Positions 53,783 through 62,740 of a DNA stretch of 64,000 nt are shown in pieces; position 1 is the first letter of the stretch; each line of letters begins with the position of its first letter. The stretch is from assembly GCF_022919095.1 (NCBI RefSeq), contig NZ_CP095073.1:1240001-1304000 (forward strand), written 5' to 3'. Below the pieces are notes generated by a model. It had not been told where the DNA came from. It saw only the letters and a program-made list of their open reading frames with translations, and made no database searches. Position numbers and translations under genes: made by a program. The DNA comes from Halobacillus salinarum. Its GTDB lineage: Bacteria; Bacillota; Bacilli; Bacillales; Halobacillaceae.

Positions 53783-54142
53783 GTTGGTTCCCTCCTTAAA
53801 TTACTGGAATAATCTGAATACGCTTTCACGCACTTTACAGTATACTACAAAATTTTTACCTCTAGCAATCGAGTTACCTGATTTTTCCGAAAATAATACT
53901 TGCGAGGGATATGAGAGAAAAAATTGGCAGACAAAAGGGTAATCTCATATTTCCTGGGAAATATTGCACGATAATGTCGGTTTATTACTATGAAAGCTCA
54001 TTGAATCAAGGCGTTTTTTGTTACATTTTTTTAAACAAAATGTAAACCACAAAGGAACTGGATTCAGGTATCATAGGATAATGAGTAAAATGTAGAAAAT
54101 TAGCGAATCGACAACAAGAATGTATGATGAGGTGAAGAATGA
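53783..54142. other. Intergenic region between cstA and the LCP gene
   Basis: There is no gene in 360 bases. It contains the cstA control region on the left and an inverted repeat, TTACATTTT (54021-54029) with AAAATGTAA (54037-54045), about 100 bases before the LCP gene, which could be an operator or a weak hairpin. The promoter of the LCP gene should lie between that repeat and 54120. Confidence 0.5.
53815..53828 (-). promoter_or_regulatory. Catabolite response element upstream of cstA
   Basis: On the minus strand the site reads TGAAAGCGTATTCA, 13 of 14 to the cre consensus. It lies 33 bases before the cstA start codon and would let CcpA repress cstA when glucose is present, which suits a starvation transporter. 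Confidence 0.6.
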
Positions 54143-55111
54143 ATGCCACAGAGACGACGTGTAGTCAGGCGGAGAAAAAGAAGATTAAAGAAAAAATGGA
54201 AAGTCATCTTTTCCTTATTTACTATCATGCTTCTCGCAAGCGGAGCCTACTTGTTTTCTGTCTATGCTGATGCAAAAAGCACAGTAAATAACAAGATTCA
54301 TAAGCAAGTCGCTTCTATTGATTCTAAAAAAACAGATAAAAAAATCAGTGATGAAAAACCGTTGAATATTTTATTGATGGGCGTAGATGAACGCCAAGGA
54401 GATACAGGGAGATCGGATGCTCTTATGATTTTGTCTGTAGATCCTGAACATAACCGCAGCCAGCTTATCAGCATCCCCCGTGATACTAGAGCGACCATGG
54501 TAGGCGGAGATTCTGCCCAGGAAGGCACTCAGGATAAGATTAATCACGCTTACGCTTATGGTGGTGCGGATATGTCGATCCGGACAGTAGAAAATTTGTT
54601 AGATGTTGACCTTGATTATTATGTGAAGATGAATATGAAAGGCGTGACAGAAATGGTAGACGCTGTCGGAGGGGTCACTGTGAACAATACTATTGACTGG
54701 TATGATGAAGGGTATTATAAGAAGGGCTACCACTATGAAAAAGGAGACATTCATTTAGACGGTGCCCAGGCTTTAGGGTATGTAAGGATGCGTCATGAAG
54801 ATCCGAAAGGGGACGTTGGCAGAAATGAGCGTCAGCGTAAAGTCATTAAAGCGATCATCGATAAAGGTTCGAGTTTCCAATCAGTCAGTCGTGTCTCCGA
54901 TATGCTCGACGTACTCGGTAATAATATGGAAACCAATATGGACTTTGCTACGATGAAGGATCTGTTCATGAATTACCGGAGCGCCCAGGAAAATTTATCC
55001 ACCTATCAAATGACGGGGACGAACTCCACTGTCGGCGGGGTCTATTATTATGAAGTTCCCGATGAAGAACTGCAAAAGGTTCATCATATGATTAAGGAAT
55101 ACAATTCTTAA
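54143..55111 (+). CDS. LytR-CpsA-Psr family wall polymer ligase
   Basis: This 322-residue type II membrane protein has a very basic N-terminus (RRRVVRRRKRRLKKKWK) and one helix (FSLFTIMLLASGAYLFSVYA). An extracellular LCP domain follows: ILLMGVDERQGDTGRSDALMILSVDP, LISIPRDTRA, DKINHAYAYGG, and GAQALGYVRMRHEDPKGDVGRNERQRKVI. The Asp and Arg residues that hold the polyprenyl-pyrophosphate are in place. Such TagT/TagU-type enzymes attach teichoic acids or other polymers to peptidoglycan. Confidence 0.9.
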   Translation: MPQRRRVVRRRKRRLKKKWKVIFSLFTIMLLASGAYLFSVYADAKSTVNNKIHKQVASIDSKKTDKKISDEKPLNILLMGVDERQGDTGRSDALMILSVDPEHNRSQLISIPRDTRATMVGGDSAQEGTQDKINHAYAYGGADMSIRTVENLLDVDLDYYVKMNMKGVTEMVDAVGGVTVNNTIDWYDEGYYKKGYHYEKGDIHLDGAQALGYVRMRHEDPKGDVGRNERQRKVIKAIIDKGSSFQSVSRVSDMLDVLGNNMETNMDFATMKDLFMNYRSAQENLSTYQMTGTNSTVGGVYYYEVPDEELQKVHHMIKEYNS

Positions 55112-55119
55112 CGAAAGAT

Positions 55120-55155
55120 AGCTTGAAGAGAGCAGCCTCTCTTCAAGCTTTTTTT
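55120..55155 (+). terminator. Terminator of the LCP gene
   Basis: The 13-bp perfect stem (55120-55132 with 55137-55149) is followed by a seven-T tract (the last stem base included). Confidence 0.9.
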
Positions 55156-55201
55156 GTCTCATTGAGGTGCGGTATTTTTGAAAAGGAAGAGAAGATTTTA
55201 A

Positions 55202-56626
55202 TTAAAAAATTACAAGAGCCAGCAATGTGGAAACGATTAATCCGGCCATCACCGGCAGGAAATTTTTTCGGACTAGATCCATGACGGGAACACCGCAGAA
55301 GCCGGCGATCGCGATCATGGACGACCAGGCAATAATCGTTCCTCCCCCCGTCCAAATTGATCCCATCTGCCCGATGGCAGCCAATGTGGATGGATCAATA
55401 TGTGGGTTCGCAAGCGATGAGGCTAATGCTCCCGTCAATGGAAGTCCTGAGAATCCTGAGCCATCCAAACCGGTTATGATTCCGATAATTAAAATACTAA
55501 AGGCTGCTAATAAAGCGCTTTGTGGAAGGAAGCTTTGCGTTGATTCCACTAAGTCAAATAACAAGGCAGGTGCACGATCCGCTGAAGTAGAAAGAATTTC
55601 GCCTGCAAAATCTGGACTGCCAAGGAAGAAAAAACCGGCAATTGGGATAACAGGTCCCATAGCTTTAAAGGCAAATACGAATCCGTCAGTAATATGATCA
55701 CTGATGTACTCCAAGGAACGCTGGTGGCCAAAGGCCACCGTCGACAGCAAGAGCAGAATAACAGCTACTCCACCAATAAACGCTGCTCCATTGCCCCCTT
55801 CAAATCCACCCATTCGTCCTGAGTTTAGTTTAGTGTAGACCATAAAAATCATGACAGCTAGCATCGATGCAGGGACGAGTACGGCAAACACCTTGCTCCA
55901 TAATGTTAGATTTTTATTTTTTGTTTGATGGCGCTCTGTATGAATTCCCTGCATGGATCGAGCTTCTTGTTCATTCCGGGGATCATCTGCAGAGCGGAAT
56001 CTCTTGCGATAAAAAAGATAGGCGAGAGCGATCGCGATAACGCCTGTGATCAGTGACAGCACAAGCGCTTGATCCATGACGCCGGAAATAGGGAGGCCGG
56101 CTGATTTTGCAGAAAGGCCAGGGGCTACCTGCATGACATAATCAGAAGATAGTGCCATCCCCTGACCGGCAAGAGTGACGGCAACGGCGGCCATCATTGC
56201 CGGAAGCCCTGCACGAATCGCTGCTGGCACAAGCAGCGCACAAATGAGCGGTACAGCCGGAGTCGGCCAAAAAAACAGCGATACGATATAGGTCACACCG
56301 ATCAGCACAAAGAAAGAAAGGTGACTATTGACCATTACTTTTTGTACAGGCTGAATCATCCGAATATCAGCCCCAAGGTCTCTCAGTGAATTTAACAGAG
56401 CGACCATAAAAGTAATAATAAGAAAAATATTAAATAATTCTTTCGCTGCTACAAGGTTGGCCATAAACACCCCTGTAAAACCATCAACAAGGCTTCCGTT
56501 GAAAGCCCAGGCCACGATAAAAGTGCCAAGTAAGGTGGGAAGTACAACCCCTTTACGAAAGATCATCGTTAATAAAATAAGTAAAGTAAACAATCCGTAG
56601 ATCCAGTGAGATAAAGTTAGTTCCAT
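55202..56626 (-). CDS. Secondary transporter of the ion-transporter type, substrate unknown
   Basis: This 474-residue membrane protein has about eleven helices. Segments such as FFWPTPAVPLICALLVPAAIRAGLPAM, AGFFFLGSPDFAGEIL, GLDGSGFSGLPLTGALASSL and GQMGSIWTGGGTIIAWSSMIAIAGF suggest the two-fold-repeated architecture of anion or dicarboxylate carriers. I do not recognise the exact family. The gene stands alone, divergent from melR across 280 bases. ATG 56626 is preceded by GAGGAGG. Confidence 0.7.
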   Translation of the reverse strand: MELTLSHWIYGLFTLLILLTMIFRKGVVLPTLLGTFIVAWAFNGSLVDGFTGVFMANLVAAKELFNIFLIITFMVALLNSLRDLGADIRMIQPVQKVMVNSHLSFFVLIGVTYIVSLFFWPTPAVPLICALLVPAAIRAGLPAMMAAVAVTLAGQGMALSSDYVMQVAPGLSAKSAGLPISGVMDQALVLSLITGVIAIALAYLFYRKRFRSADDPRNEQEARSMQGIHTERHQTKNKNLTLWSKVFAVLVPASMLAVMIFMVYTKLNSGRMGGFEGGNGAAFIGGVAVILLLLSTVAFGHQRSLEYISDHITDGFVFAFKAMGPVIPIAGFFFLGSPDFAGEILSTSADRAPALLFDLVESTQSFLPQSALLAAFSILIIGIITGLDGSGFSGLPLTGALASSLANPHIDPSTLAAIGQMGSIWTGGGTIIAWSSMIAIAGFCGVPVMDLVRKNFLPVMAGLIVSTLLALVIF

Positions 56627-56817
56627 TATCAGTCCTCCTCGAGCTGCCTCTAAAAGTCATTTGTTCCTACGTTAGGCTATGCGCAGCTCCACCCAAGGGT
56701 GTAAAGAGGTAGGGTTTTTAGTAAAAAACAGTAAATAATTATTTGTAAAAGTAAAATAAAGAACTAATTAAAAGGGAATTATGATCTAAATATTCTAAAA
56801 ATTTATTTAAAAAGCTG

Positions 56818-56846
56818 TTGAAAGCGCTTTATAAGTTTGGTATGAT
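56818..56846 (+). promoter_or_regulatory. melR operon promoter with overlapping cre
   Basis: TTGAAA (56818-56823) and TATGAT (56841-56846) have a perfect 17-base spacer. The cre-like TGAAAGCGCTTTAT (56819-56832, 12 of 14) covers the -35 box, so CcpA would compete with polymerase. Confidence 0.7.
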
Positions 56847-56857
56847 GCTTGTAAGTT

Positions 56858-56870
56858 AGTAAAATTTACT
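56858..56870 (+). promoter_or_regulatory. Probable MelR operator
   Basis: The perfect inverted repeat AGTAAA-A-TTTACT lies just after the promoter. A related ATTTAGTAAA half follows at 56886-56895, next to the ribosome site. Autoregulation by the LacI-type MelR is inferred. Confidence 0.5.
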
Positions 56871-56906
56871 GAATAAATAAGTGAAATTTAGTAAAGAGGT
56901 GCCTCG

Positions 56907-57959
56907 ATGACAACCATTAAAGAGATTGCTTTAAAGGCAAATTATTCTAATACGACTGTTTCAAGAGTTTTAAATAATGACCAGACCCTTTCTGTATCTA
57001 CAGAAGCAAGAAATAAAATATTACAAGTGGCAAGGGAGCTGGGGTACAAAACGCTGCAGGAGCGGAAGAAAGAACAGAAGCTTTCGAATTCTGCACCGGG
57101 GAAGGTTGGGATCCTGCTGTGTCATTCTGTGGAGGAAGAACTGAATGACGCTTACTTTTTATCCATTCGTCATGGAATTGAAAATGAGTGTGAGAAGAGA
57201 GGGCTGAACTCCACAGAAATTCTTCGCATTAAAAGCTTCAAGGAAGAACAAATGAGTAAAGATATTGAACATTTAATTGTCGTCGGGAGAATCAGTGAAG
57301 AGTTTTTAAATCCGTATAAGCCACAGCTTAAAACGATTGTTTACATTAACCACTCTGTCGATGACAGCCTTTACGACTCCATCGCCATCGATTTTGAAAA
57401 AGCGACAAAACAGGCGCTTGATCATTTGCTTTCTCTGGGATATAGACGGATTGGTTTTGTCGGAGGACAGGAACGTGAGCATTTACCCAATGGTCATGTG
57501 GATTTTGAAGACGGACGAAAAACAACTTTTAAGCAGGTATTACACGAACAAGGTTTATTTGACCCTGATGCCTTCTATACCGGTGAATTTACGATGTCTG
57601 ATGGCTATGAACTCATGAGAAAAGCAATCCAGAAAGGAGATCTTCCAGAGGCGTTTTTCGTAGCTAGTGACGCAATGGCCATCGGGGCTATAAGAGCGCT
57701 CAATGAACAAAATTACCGAGTGCCAGAGGATGTCGCGATTGTAAGTTTTAATGATATTGAATCTGCACAATATACGTCACCACCGTTAACGACGGTCAGA
57801 GTGAGAACTGAAGAAATGGGGAAGCTCGGCGTGAAGCTTATGTTGGACAGGCTGGAAGGGCGTGACATTCCAGTGAAAGTGACAGTTCCTACAGAATTAG
57901 TCGTGAGGGAAAGCTGCGGCAGCAAGCAAAAAGAAAAGCAAAATAAGCACTTAGCTTAA
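56907..57959 (+). CDS. melR: LacI-family repressor of the alpha-galactoside operon
   Basis: This 350-residue protein has a LacI headpiece (TTIKEIALKANYSNTTVSRVLNNDQTLSVSTEARNKIL). The effector domain (VGILLCHSVEEEL, HLLSLGYRRIGFVGG, PEDVAIVSFNDIESAQYTSPPLTTVRV) follows. It is placed as melR (msmR) in the B. subtilis melREDCA operon, upstream of the binding protein, permeases and alpha-galactosidase. Galactoside or galactose release is inferred. GAGGTG precedes the ATG. Confidence 0.85.
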   Translation: MTTIKEIALKANYSNTTVSRVLNNDQTLSVSTEARNKILQVARELGYKTLQERKKEQKLSNSAPGKVGILLCHSVEEELNDAYFLSIRHGIENECEKRGLNSTEILRIKSFKEEQMSKDIEHLIVVGRISEEFLNPYKPQLKTIVYINHSVDDSLYDSIAIDFEKATKQALDHLLSLGYRRIGFVGGQEREHLPNGHVDFEDGRKTTFKQVLHEQGLFDPDAFYTGEFTMSDGYELMRKAIQKGDLPEAFFVASDAMAIGAIRALNEQNYRVPEDVAIVSFNDIESAQYTSPPLTTVRVRTEEMGKLGVKLMLDRLEGRDIPVKVTVPTELVVRESCGSKQKEKQNKHLA

Positions 57960-58030
57960 TTTTTATAGACCCTTAAGGAGGTGAGAGCCGTTAACCACGT
58001 TCAGAGACATTTGAGTCACGGCATAAATAA

Positions 58031-58162
58031 AACGCACACCTGATTCCCGATAAGAAAGCAAGGTGTGCGTTCAGTCCAGCTTATCTATAAGCTGGGTGAA
58101 TCCAGAAGAGTTTATTCGGCAAAATAATCTCTTCAATACGTTTGATTATAAGTCAATCGTAT
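58031..58162 (+). repeat. Cluster of three inverted repeats between melR and melE
   Basis: First, an 11-bp perfect stem AACGCACACCT/AGGTGTGCGTT (58031-58041 with 58061-58071). Second, a 9-bp stem CCAGCTTAT/ATAAGCTGG near 58076-58095. Third, ATACGTTTGA/TCAATCGTAT (58136-58145 with 58153-58162, one mismatch). None is followed by a U tract. They may be RNA folds in the leader or operators; a second promoter for melE could also lie here. Confidence 0.55.
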
Positions 58163-58229
58163 GGATAGAACAAGACTTACGGTCCCAGGCACTTATACAT
58201 GAAAATGTGTTGATAAGGAGGAAACAAAA

Positions 58230-59486
58230 GTGAAAAAAAGTTGGTTAGTCGTATTGTTGTTTTCCATAGTAGGTCTTTTAGCAGTTGGCTGTTCAAGCGA
58301 TGAAGCATCCGGGGACGGTGGAAAGACAACGTTAACCTTTTTTTCAACCGCAACAACAGAAGATGATAAAGCAGCAATTGACGATGCGATTAAAAAATTC
58401 GAAGAGGAATATCCGGAAATTAAGATCGATGCAAACTATCCAGCAGATGGATATGAAGATATGCTCCGGGTGAAAATGGCGGCGAATGATATGCCTGATC
58501 TTTTTGATACACATGGATGGGCAAAGCTTCGTTATGGAGATTATGTAGAGGATTTAAGTGATATGGACTGGGTGAAAAACCTGGATCCTGCATTAGATAC
58601 GATTTTGAAGGATGACAGTGGCAAGGTGTACGCCTATCCGTTAAATCAGGCAAAGGATGGAATCACTTATAACGCTAATTTATTGAAGGAATACGGTATC
58701 GAGCCCCCTACAACATTTGATGACTTTATGAAAGCGCTTCATACAATCAAAGAAAAGAGCGGCGGGGAAGTGACACCGCTTTGGTTTTATGGATCGGACA
58801 AATCTGCATTTGGCCAATACTTTGATCAACTAGCTACACCGTTACTTATTACAGATAAAGAACACGATTACAGCGAAGAACTTCTGGACGGCTCTTTTGA
58901 TTGGTCGAATTACACCTTCCTTCCAGAAAAGCTGAAGGAAATGCAGGAAGATGGTCTGCTTAATAAAGACGCGCTTACAGCACAAATCCAGCAGCAGGCA
59001 ACCTTGATGGCCCAAGGAAAGATCGGCTTTACCTTTGGTGGAGGATCCATTGGGCCAGCGGTTGAAAAGCTGAACCCGGATGTAAAGGTTGGTGTGATTC
59101 CGATGCCGGCGATCCATGAAGGGGATAAGCCCAGCTGGATCGGCGGGGAGCGTCATACAGTAGCGGTTTGGAAGGATACAAAACATAAAGAGGAAGCAAA
59201 GAAATTTATCGAATTTCTTGCCCAGCCGGAAATCGCAAAGGATATTGCGGAAGGAACTTCCCTGCCGGCAGGACTTGCCAACGTTGATGCCGATAACTAC
59301 TTTGCAGAGTACTATAAAGAATTTAAGGATGTAAAAGTTTATCCTTACTTTGACCGGGTTTACCTGCCAAGTGGAATGTGGGATGTTATGGGTTCTACAG
59401 GTCAGGAACTGATCTCGAATTCAATGACTCCCGAAGACGTTTCAGAAAAAATGGGTGAAGAATATAAGCGCTTAAGGAAACAGTAG
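58230..59486 (+). CDS. melE: Alpha-galactoside ABC transporter binding lipoprotein
   Basis: This 418-residue lipoprotein has the lipobox LLAVGC. It has family 1 binding-protein segments: TLTFFSTATTEDDKAAIDDAIKKFEEEYPEIKID, VYAYPLNQAKDGITYNANLLKEYGI, and the C-terminal KFIEFLAQPEIAKDIAEGTSLPAG. By position it is the MelE (MsmE) protein for melibiose and raffinose-type sugars. The GTG start at 58230 follows AAGGAGG. Confidence 0.87.
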   Translation: MKKSWLVVLLFSIVGLLAVGCSSDEASGDGGKTTLTFFSTATTEDDKAAIDDAIKKFEEEYPEIKIDANYPADGYEDMLRVKMAANDMPDLFDTHGWAKLRYGDYVEDLSDMDWVKNLDPALDTILKDDSGKVYAYPLNQAKDGITYNANLLKEYGIEPPTTFDDFMKALHTIKEKSGGEVTPLWFYGSDKSAFGQYFDQLATPLLITDKEHDYSEELLDGSFDWSNYTFLPEKLKEMQEDGLLNKDALTAQIQQQATLMAQGKIGFTFGGGSIGPAVEKLNPDVKVGVIPMPAIHEGDKPSWIGGERHTVAVWKDTKHKEEAKKFIEFLAQPEIAKDIAEGTSLPAGLANVDADNYFAEYYKEFKDVKVYPYFDRVYLPSGMWDVMGSTGQELISNSMTPEDVSEKMGEEYKRLRKQ

Positions 59487-59498
59487 CCCCAGGCTTAA

Positions 59499-59540
59499 GA
59501 AGAGGGGCAGGGACAGATGCCCTTCTTCCTTTTCTATTTT
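59499..59540 (+). other. Intercistronic attenuator-like hairpin between melE and melD
   Basis: An 11-bp stem with one G-T pair (59499-59509 with 59518-59528) is followed by CTTTTCTATTTTT. It would reduce read-through into the permease genes, as with the hairpin in the mannoside operon. Confidence 0.6.
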
Positions 59541-59567
59541 TAAAGCTGACTATAGGAGTTGTTTCAT

Positions 59568-60497
59568 ATGAGTGAACTAGCGAAAGAAACCCATCGTTCT
59601 GTGGCAGATAAGGAAGTGAGGAGTGTTAAAAATAAACGGACTAAATCATTGTGGTGGATGTATCTTCCTGCGTTGATCGTCGTCAGTATTTTCATTATCT
59701 ATCCCTTTCTAAACGGAATTCGAGTTTCGTTTACGGACTGGAATGGCTTTTCCCAAACAAAGAACTGGGTAGGTTTTCAGCAGTATTCGCGGATGTTTTC
59801 CGACCCGGATACATGGCTGGTAGTAAAAAACACCCTGATCTATGGGATCGGAAGTACAATCTTTCAAAACATCTTAGGACTCCTGTATGCATTATTGCTT
59901 AACCAAAGCATTAAAATGAAAGCTCTTACGAGAACGATTATCTATTTACCGGTCATTATCAGCCCGCTCGTGATGGGCTACATCTGGTACTTTTTCTTTT
60001 CCTTTCAAGGCGGCGCTTTAAATGATCTGCTCGTGTTTTTCGGAATGGATAAAATCAATGCTCTCGGCAATCCGGATTTAAACACGTGGCTGATTGTGTT
60101 TGTCAATACTTATCAGTTTGTGGGAATTGCTATGATCATCTATTTAGCTGGTCTGCAGGGGATTTCTAAAGATTTTTATGAAGCAGCGGATATTGATGGG
60201 GCTTCAGCCTTTCAGCAGTTCAAAAATATTACGCTTCCACTGTTAATGCCGGCCATTACTATTAATATGGTGCTTAATATTATCGGCGGCTTAAAGTTAT
60301 TTGATGTAATTATTGCTTTGACCGGCGGCGGACCAGGTAACGCGTCCCAATCGATGTCGACGTTTATGTATGACCTATACTTCAGTCGACAGGATGCAGG
60401 GTATGCAGCGACGCAGGGGGTATTGATGGCTTTCATTATTTTAATCCTCAGTTTGCTCGCGCTTGTCTATTTCAAACGTAAGGAGGTCGATGCGTAG
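59568..60497 (+). CDS. melD: Alpha-galactoside ABC transporter permease
   Basis: This 309-residue protein has six helices. It has [32 protein letters not shown] and the EAA loop [25 protein letters not shown], then [22 protein letters not shown]. It is equivalent to B. subtilis MelD (AmyD). ATG 59568 follows AGGAG at 9 bases; the TTG at 59559 abuts it. The stop overlaps the next start. Confidence 0.88.
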   Translation: MSELAKETHRSVADKEVRSVKNKRTKSLWWMYLPALIVVSIFIIYPFLNGIRVSFTDWNGFSQTKNWVGFQQYSRMFSDPDTWLVVKNTLIYGIGSTIFQNILGLLYALLLNQSIKMKALTRTIIYLPVIISPLVMGYIWYFFFSFQGGALNDLLVFFGMDKINALGNPDLNTWLIVFVNTYQFVGIAMIIYLAGLQGISKDFYEAADIDGASAFQQFKNITLPLLMPAITINMVLNIIGGLKLFDVIIALTGGGPGNASQSMSTFMYDLYFSRQDAGYAATQGVLMAFIILILSLLALVYFKRKEVDA

Positions 60498-61327
60498 TGA
60501 AAAACAGAGAGAAGCGTTCACGGATTTTGTTAACCGGGCTTGCTTTATTCATTACACTGCTGCATCTTGTTCCCTTTTACATCTTAATCACTACAGCGTT
60601 AAAAGCCACCGGTGATTTCAGCTCGAAGTGGGCCTTCCCGACTAAAATGGAGTTTGCAAATTTCTCGCAAGCCTGGGAGCAGGCGCAATTAGGTACGGCA
60701 TTTGTCAATACAACATTGATTACAGCAGGAGCTGCAATGTTATTAATTTTCTTTGGAGCTATGGCCGCTTATCCACTGGCCCGTATGCAAACGAAACTGA
60801 ATAAAGTCGTGTATTTCATCTTTATCGCTATCATGATCATTCCGCCATTAACAGCGCTTGTTCCTTTGTACAAGATGGTCGTTGATATCGGTTTGATGAA
60901 TACGAGAACAGTGGCAGTGCTGAATAACCTGGCTGCCTTTCTGCCGCTGACGATCTTTTTGTATGCCGGTTTTATCCGCTCCACGATCCCAAAAGAGCTG
61001 GAAGAAGCAGCAAAAATCGATGGCGCAAGCACGCTGGTCACCTTTTTCAGAGTCGTATTTCCTCTGCTTAAGCCTGTGACCGCGACAGTATTGATCATCT
61101 CCTGCGTATTCATTTGGAACGATTATCAATTCTCAATTTTCTTCCTGCAGGATAAAAGTGTGCAGACGCTAACTGTGGCACTAGCCGGCTTCTTTGGCCA
61201 GAACCAGAACAATTTAAACTTAGTCGCTTCAGCAGCCTTGATGTCCATGGCCCCGATGACAATCCTCTTTTTATTCTTGCAAAAATACTTTGTCGCCGGA
61301 CTGTCTTCAGGCTCTGTTAAAGGATAA
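60497..61327 (+). CDS. melC: Alpha-galactoside ABC transporter permease
   Basis: This 276-residue protein has six helices. LFITLLHLVPFYILITTALK and the EAA loop LEEAAKIDGASTLVTFFRVVFPLLKPV are present, ending in LFLFLQKYFVAGLSSGSVKG. It is equivalent to MelC (AmyC). The GTG start at 60497 overlaps the melD stop by one base and has AAGGAGG upstream within melD. Confidence 0.88.
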   Translation: MKNREKRSRILLTGLALFITLLHLVPFYILITTALKATGDFSSKWAFPTKMEFANFSQAWEQAQLGTAFVNTTLITAGAAMLLIFFGAMAAYPLARMQTKLNKVVYFIFIAIMIIPPLTALVPLYKMVVDIGLMNTRTVAVLNNLAAFLPLTIFLYAGFIRSTIPKELEEAAKIDGASTLVTFFRVVFPLLKPVTATVLIISCVFIWNDYQFSIFFLQDKSVQTLTVALAGFFGQNQNNLNLVASAALMSMAPMTILFLFLQKYFVAGLSSGSVKG

Positions 61328-61366
61328 TTTCTTTCACAATACAACTAATAAGTTAGGAGAATTTCA

Positions 61367-62684
61367 ATGTCTAAAATTACTTTTCTAGGTGCGGGCAGCA
61401 CGATTTTTGCAAAAAATGTGCTGGGGGACTGTATGGTAACCCGAGTCTTCAGGAGTTTGAATTTGCGCTCTTTGATATCGATGACCAGAGATTAAAAGAT
61501 TCAGAGAACATGTTAAACAATTTAAAGAAAAGTCTCGGCAGTCAAGTGACGGTGAAGGCATATGCTGACCGTAAAGAAGCCCTGAGAGGCGCAAAGTATG
61601 TCGTCAATGCGATTCAGGTAGGCGGCTATAAGCCAAGCACGGTGATCGATTTTGAAATTCCTAAAAAATACGGGTTACGCCAGACCATTGGCGATACCAT
61701 TGGGATCGGAGGAATTTTCCGTTCGCTACGAACGATTCCTGTGTTATTTGATTTTGCTAAGGATATTGAAGAAGTCTGTCCCGATGCCTGGTTATTGAAT
61801 TATACGAATCCAATGGCTTCCTTAACCGGAGCGATGCTTCGTTATACGAACGTCAAAACGGTAGGACTCTGCCACAGCGTTCAATCAGCAGTACCAGAAT
61901 TATTTAAAGCACTCAACATGGATGATGAAGGGGTGCAGTGGCATATTGCAGGAATTAATCATATGGCGTGGCTGCTCGAAGTCACGAAGGATGGGAAAGA
62001 TCTCTATCCTGAAATTAAGAAACGCGCCATGGAAAAACAAAAAGAGAAGCATTCTGACATGGTCCGCTTTGAGCTGATGCAGCGCTTTGGCTATTATGTC
62101 ACGGAATCCTCCGAACATAACGCCGAATACCATCCGTATTTTATCAAAGATAAATATCCCGAACTGATAGAGAAGTTAAACATTCCTTTAGACGAGTATC
62201 CACGCCGATGTGTAGAGCAGATTGAAAACTGGGAAAAGATGAGGGGAGAGGTCGTCAACAATGAAAACCTGAGTCATACACGCACGCATGAATATGCTTC
62301 TTACATTATGGAAGCTATGGAAACGGACCAGCCGTACCGTATCCATGGCAATGTGCTGAATGAAGGGGGTTAATCAGTAACTTACCGAAGAAATCGATCG
62401 TTGAAGTTCCTTGTATGGTCGATCGCAATGGAATTAATCCTTGCTATGTAGGGGACCTGCCTGAACAGCTGGCTGCTCTGAACCGTACGAACATTAATAC
62501 CCAGCTGTTAACCATTGAAGCAGCCATTTCAGGTAAGAGGGATCATCTATACCAGGCTGCGATGCTTGATCCTCATACCGCTGCTGAACTATCCATGGAC
62601 GATATTACAGCGTTATGCGATGATCTGATTGAAGCGCATGGCGATATGCTGCCGAATTTTGAAAAAAATAAAGTGCTTGTTTAA
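61367..62684 (+). pseudogene. melA: Alpha-galactosidase, glycoside hydrolase family 4, two frameshifts
   Basis: ATG 61367 after AGGAG opens KITFLGAGSTIFAKNVLGDCM, the NAD-binding start of GH4 enzymes. The frame is lost at the CCC run near 61442 and regained as EFEFALFDIDDQRLKDSENML when one C is added. The long middle (61510-62373) has LNYTNPMASLTGAML, VGLCHSVQSAV and IAGINHMAWLLEVT. A GGGGG run at 62365-62369 then needs one more G to reach LISNLPKKSIVEVPCMVDRNGINPCYVG and the end at 62684. Corrected length is about 439 residues, normal for MelA. The enzyme uses NAD and a metal to cleave alpha-galactosides such as melibiose. Confidence 0.9.
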
Positions 62685-62690
62685 CCAATA

Positions 62691-62722
62691 AAAAGGAAAG
62701 GGAGTCGCTTCCCTTTCCTTTT
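62691..62722. terminator. Bidirectional terminator between melA and ykfD
   Basis: AAAAGGAAAGGGA (62691-62703) pairs perfectly with TCCCTTTCCTTTT (62710-62722), with further A and T at the flanks. Confidence 0.88.
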
Positions 62723-62740
62723 TTAATGGCAAAAATCCCT

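Noticed and set aside
56907..62684. Maltose or general alpha-glucoside operon
   Set aside because: The GH4 enzyme and the order regulator-binding protein-two permeases-GH4 match melREDCA of B. subtilis, so alpha-galactosides fit better.
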